Assembly: GCA_015257445.1 (NCBI GenBank)
Contig: JABZKE010000028.1
Span: 1 to 6,567, forward strand
Length of the DNA: 6,567 nucleotides
Origin: Nanosynbacter sp.
GTDB lineage: Bacteria; Patescibacteriota; Saccharimonadia; Saccharimonadales; Saccharimonadaceae
Direction: 5' to 3'
Position numbers and translations under genes: made by a program. Shown piece by piece: positions 5,193 to 6,567 of this stretch. Under the pieces are notes generated by a model, which saw only the letters and a program-made list of their open reading frames with translations, made no database searches and was not told the DNA's origin. Numbering within the stretch: position 1 is the stretch's first letter; each line of letters opens with the position of its first letter.

Positions 5193-5269
5193 GGGGCATT
5201 AGCTCAGTTGGCTAGAGCGCTTCAATGGCATTGAAGAGGTCATGAGTTCGAGTCTCATATGCTCCACCA
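5193..5269 (+). tRNA. tRNA-Ala (anticodon GGC), CCA encoded
   Basis: The cloverleaf has acceptor GGGGCAT/ATGCTCC with G3:U70, D-stem GCTC/GAGC around AGTTGGCTA (G18 and G19 present), anticodon stem CTTCA/TGAAG with loop ATGGCAT (anticodon GGC, reading GCC and GCU), T-stem ATGAG/CTCAT with the normal loop TTCGAGT (C56 present), A73 and CCA. Unlike the CGC tRNA at 618-693 it keeps the standard G19:C56 pair. The two share identical acceptor arms. Confidence 0.97.
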
Positions 5270-5282
5270 AATATTTCGCATG

Positions 5283-5306
5283 AAGGCAACCGTGAGGTTG
5301 TTTTTT
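5283..5306 (+). terminator. Intrinsic terminator of tRNA-Ala(GGC)
   Basis: CAACC (5287-5291) and GGTTG (5296-5300) form a stem capped by GTGA. The stem can extend outward through AAGG pairing with TTTT, and a run of six T follows. It begins 14 bp after the tRNA CCA. Confidence 0.85.
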
Positions 5307-5367
5307 GCACTGTAAATTACTATATAAAATACTCTAATATTTTCTGGGGCAAATTAGTTTTATTCGA

Positions 5368-5373
5368 TATAAT
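5368..5373 (+). promoter_or_regulatory. -10 box of the NYN-domain gene (near-leaderless)
   Basis: TATAAT ends 8 bases before the ATG at 5382, so the predicted +1 (about 5380) gives a leader of only about 2 nt. No good -35 box is seen at 16-18 bp (TGGGGC at 17 bp). Confidence 0.4.
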
Positions 5374-5381
5374 AAAGGCAA

Positions 5382-5888
5382 ATGGAATCCAAAAAAATGC
5401 AAAATACTATCACCTATGTCTTCATCGACGGCAATAATCTGCATCTTGGCGCAAAGTCGCAAGGAATTGAGTTGGATTATCGTAAGCTACGTCTCTATCT
5501 TACTCATAAGTTTAACGCTAAGAAAGCGTTTATCTTTATCGGCTACGATCCGGATAGAACTTATACGTATAGTCGTTTGGTGGACGCAGGCTTTACGCTT
5601 ATTCATAAACCAACAGTTATTTATCATGAGAGTGGTAAGCGTCAGATGAAGGGTAATGTTGACGCGGAGCTAGTTTTACACGCCGCGGCTATAGAATATG
5701 ACAATTACGACAAGGCCATCGTCTTCACCTCGGATGGCGATTTCACTTGCTTGTTTAATTATCTTGCAGAAAAAGGTAAGTTGGAAAGAATTATTACGCC
5801 GACTAAATTCTATTCTTCATTATTCCAACCATTAGCTTCTTATATTTTGCCGCTCAAACGTATTACTAAGATGATACAAAAAGATTAA
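5382..5888 (+). CDS. NYN-domain (PIN-like) protein, putative ribonuclease, LabA-like
   Basis: The 168-residue protein is essentially a single NYN domain. The acidic metal-binding residues are all recognisable: Asp 16 in YVFIDGNNLH (12-21), Asp 94 in MKGNVDAELVLHA (89-101), and Asp 118 and Asp 120 in FTSDGDF (115-121). The order and spacing match the NYN/LabA family, which is thought to cleave structured RNA such as tRNA or rRNA precursors. Its position 112 bp after a tRNA gene is suggestive but may be chance. An ATG at 5382 and another at 5397 are both possible. Neither has a clear SD. The first would be almost leaderless from the TATAAT at 5368; the second would have a leader of about 17 nt and a weak GGA. 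The RNA target is unknown. Confidence 0.88.
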   Translation: MESKKMQNTITYVFIDGNNLHLGAKSQGIELDYRKLRLYLTHKFNAKKAFIFIGYDPDRTYTYSRLVDAGFTLIHKPTVIYHESGKRQMKGNVDAELVLHAAAIEYDNYDKAIVFTSDGDFTCLFNYLAEKGKLERIITPTKFYSSLFQPLASYILPLKRITKMIQKD

Positions 5889-5965
5889 CCATCAAAAATG
5901 CCGGCATTTGCGGTCGGTCGAAACCTTAGGCTAGTCCGGCGTAATGATATTTTAATTATAACTCC

Positions 5966-6009
5966 AAGTGGTAAAAAATACAAGATTTTATTTGTATATT
6001 TTTACACTT
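5966..6009. repeat. Long imperfect inverted repeat upstream of the candidate small RNA
   Basis: The arms 5966-5983 and 5992-6009 match at 15 of 18 positions around an 8-bp centre GATTTTAT. Each arm contains AAGTG, an A-rich core and ATACAA. It covers the -35 region of the TATAAT at 6016, so an operator role is possible. It could also form an RNA hairpin if transcribed from the left, but no U-run follows it. Confidence 0.6.
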
Positions 6010-6015
6010 ACATAC

Positions 6016-6021
6016 TATAAT
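6016..6021 (+). promoter_or_regulatory. -10 box of the second candidate small RNA
   Basis: A perfect TATAAT predicts +1 near A6028. The best -35 is TTGTAT at 5992-5997 with 18-bp spacing (3 of 6 matches), lying in the right arm of the palindrome. Confidence 0.45.
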
Positions 6022-6027
6022 ATAGGT

Positions 6028-6086
6028 ACTGGGCTGGTCATTAGACCTGGGTCCACCTGACGACGGGGCGAGCCCCCCGTTTTTTT
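6028..6086 (+). ncRNA. Candidate short RNA or attenuator of about 59 nt
   Basis: From the predicted +1 at 6028 the RNA contains hairpin GGUC-AUUA-GACC (6036-6047), a GGGUCCACCUGACG linker, and a terminator hairpin ACGGGG/CCCCGU (6063-6068/6075-6080) followed by a U-run. It ends 123 nt before the wzz-like ATG, which has its own promoter. It may therefore be an independent small RNA, or a terminated leader that controls read-through into the polysaccharide gene. No RNA family is recognised, and no ORF fits inside. Confidence 0.4.
6063..6086 (+). terminator. Intrinsic terminator (ACGGGG/CCCCGT stem)
   Basis: A 6-bp stem with five G-C pairs around loop CGAGCC is followed directly by T6080-T6086. 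This is the strongest plus-strand terminator in the right part of the window. It could also end the NYN transcript, whose own 3' hairpin (5898-5942) lacks a T-run. Confidence 0.85.
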
Positions 6087-6173
6087 GATATAAAAATATT
6101 TTAAAGTTTAATTTTAAAAATGAAAACTACAAAAATAAGCATTTGCGTTTTGCGGTAAAATATATTTAGACTA

Positions 6174-6202
6174 TTTACGGAAGTCTATTACCATATTATA
6201 AT
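6174..6202 (+). promoter_or_regulatory. Promoter of the wzz-like gene (leaderless type)
   Basis: TTTACG (6174-6179) and TATAAT (6197-6202) are separated by 17 bp. The predicted +1 is 6209-6210, at the ATG itself. A TAGACT/AGTCTA inverted repeat (6167-6172/6182-6187) flanks the -35 box and could be an operator. Confidence 0.55.
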
Positions 6203-6209
6203 AATAGAT

Positions 6210-6567
6210 ATGGAAGAGATTAACTTGAGAGACTTGTTAATTTACTTTAGAAAACACCTGGTGTTATTTTTTGCGATGGTGATTCTTTGTGTTTCGGCGG
6301 GTTCTGCTTATATAGTTTTGGTGCAAAAGCCAGAATATAAATCACGGGCGACGATTATTTTGAGTTCGGATAAATCGAAGACTACGGTGCAGAATGAAAT
6401 TACGGCGAATAAAAACTTGATCGATACCTATACTGAGGTAGTGAAATCACATCGTGTACTCGATCGCGTGATTAGTGAAAATAATTTGGCGGATTCTTTT
6501 GAAACTTTAAGTACGAAGATTAGTGTTTCTTCTTTGAAAAATACGGAAATTATCAGTATTTCTGTGG
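6210..6567 (+). CDS. Wzz/CpsC/YveK-like polysaccharide chain-length determinant (N-terminal part)
   Basis: The frame opens at ATG 6210 and runs off the window after 119 codons. It begins MEEINLRDLLIYFRKHLVLFFAM: a short amphipathic start, then a membrane helix at about 17-38. It continues QKPEYKSRATIILSSDKSK, an extracytoplasmic segment with LIDTYTEVVKSHRVLDRVI (70-88) and KISVSSLKNTEIISISV (103-119). These are the typical features of the Wzz/CpsC/YveK family, which controls exopolysaccharide or capsule chain length and often works with a BY-type tyrosine kinase. A glycan locus therefore probably continues to the right. No SD precedes the ATG; the promoter predicts a leaderless mRNA. Five of the six Ala codons are GCG. 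Confidence 0.88.
   Translation, partial: MEEINLRDLLIYFRKHLVLFFAMVILCVSAGSAYIVLVQKPEYKSRATIILSSDKSKTTVQNEITANKNLIDTYTEVVKSHRVLDRVISENNLADSFETLSTKISVSSLKNTEIISISV

Larger units (their letters stand above)
5889..6209. other. 321-bp gene-free region with regulatory structure
   Basis: No convincing coding region is seen. From left to right it holds a GC-rich hairpin with a wide loop just after the NYN stop (5898-5942, stem GCCGG/CCGGC), a long imperfect palindrome (5966-6009), a TATAAT box (6016-6021), a short hairpin/terminator unit (6028-6086), an AT-rich stretch without clear signals (6087-6165), a TAGACT/AGTCTA inverted repeat (6167-6187), and the promoter of the wzz-like gene (6174-6202). 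Confidence 0.6.

Noticed and set aside
5898..5942. GCCGG/CCGGC hairpin as terminator of the NYN gene
   Set aside because: The stem is short, the loop is about 31 nt, and no T-run follows directly. The terminator at 6063-6086 is a better end for that transcript.
5898..6020. Small plus-strand ORF of 40 codons after the NYN gene (MPAFAVGRN...)
   Set aside because: It has no SD, runs through a GC hairpin and then the long palindrome, and ends in a low-complexity Tyr/Ile tail. Chance is the simplest explanation.
1..6567. CRISPR array, insertion sequence or prophage genes
   Set aside because: No regularly spaced repeats, transposase motifs, terminal inverted repeats with target duplication, or phage proteins were seen on either strand.

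Overview
The window looks like a piece of a small, moderately AT-rich bacterial genome that uses the standard genetic code. The gene style fits a Patescibacteria/CPR member, most likely a Saccharibacteria-like lineage: short intergenic gaps, a GlyA with lineage-style insertions, a Firmicutes-like membrane-protein/XRE pair, and some genes without Shine-Dalgarno sequences. This assignment is an inference from gene style, because no marker gene is present; a Firmicutes host cannot be excluded. Both tRNA genes are tRNA-Ala with encoded CCA, and five of the six Ala codons in the partial gene at the right edge are GCG, which matches the CGC-anticodon tRNA found here.

Left part (1-830). A 107-residue protein of unknown function lies on the minus strand (41-364), with a promoter whose predicted +1 is the A of its ATG. 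Upstream of it, still on the minus strand, is a compact unit that looks like a stand-alone small RNA (about 404-484): a consensus promoter (TTGACA, 17 bp, TAATAT), two hairpins, and a terminator with a U-run. Next come a large intrinsic terminator (about 521-575) and the tRNA-Ala(CGC) gene (618-693, minus) that it terminates. A divergent consensus promoter at 757-785 then drives the genes to the right.

Middle (829-3563). A two-gene plus-strand operon encodes a small three-helix membrane protein of the DUF6442 type and an XRE-family repressor. A perfect 6-2-6 palindrome lies at the predicted transcription start, which suggests autoregulation. This operon converges on a NatA/NatB (YhaQ/YhaP)-type ABC exporter operon on the minus strand, and a bidirectional terminator separates the two.

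Right-middle (3669-5306). glyA (serine hydroxymethyltransferase) is on the minus strand with all catalytic motifs and two insertions relative to E. coli. It is divergent from tRNA-Ala(GGC) on the plus strand, which has its own promoter and terminator.

Right part (5382-6567). A NYN-domain (PIN-like) putative ribonuclease is followed by a 321-bp region without a convincing gene. That region holds a long imperfect palindrome, a TATAAT box and a second short hairpin/terminator unit (about 6028-6086). The window ends inside a Wzz/CpsC/YveK-like chain-length determinant (6210 onward), probably the start of an exopolysaccharide or capsule locus.

The most notable signals are the two candidate small RNAs, the apparent leaderless starts of three genes, and a tRNA-Ala(CGC) in which the near-universal G19:C56 tertiary pair is replaced by A19:U56.
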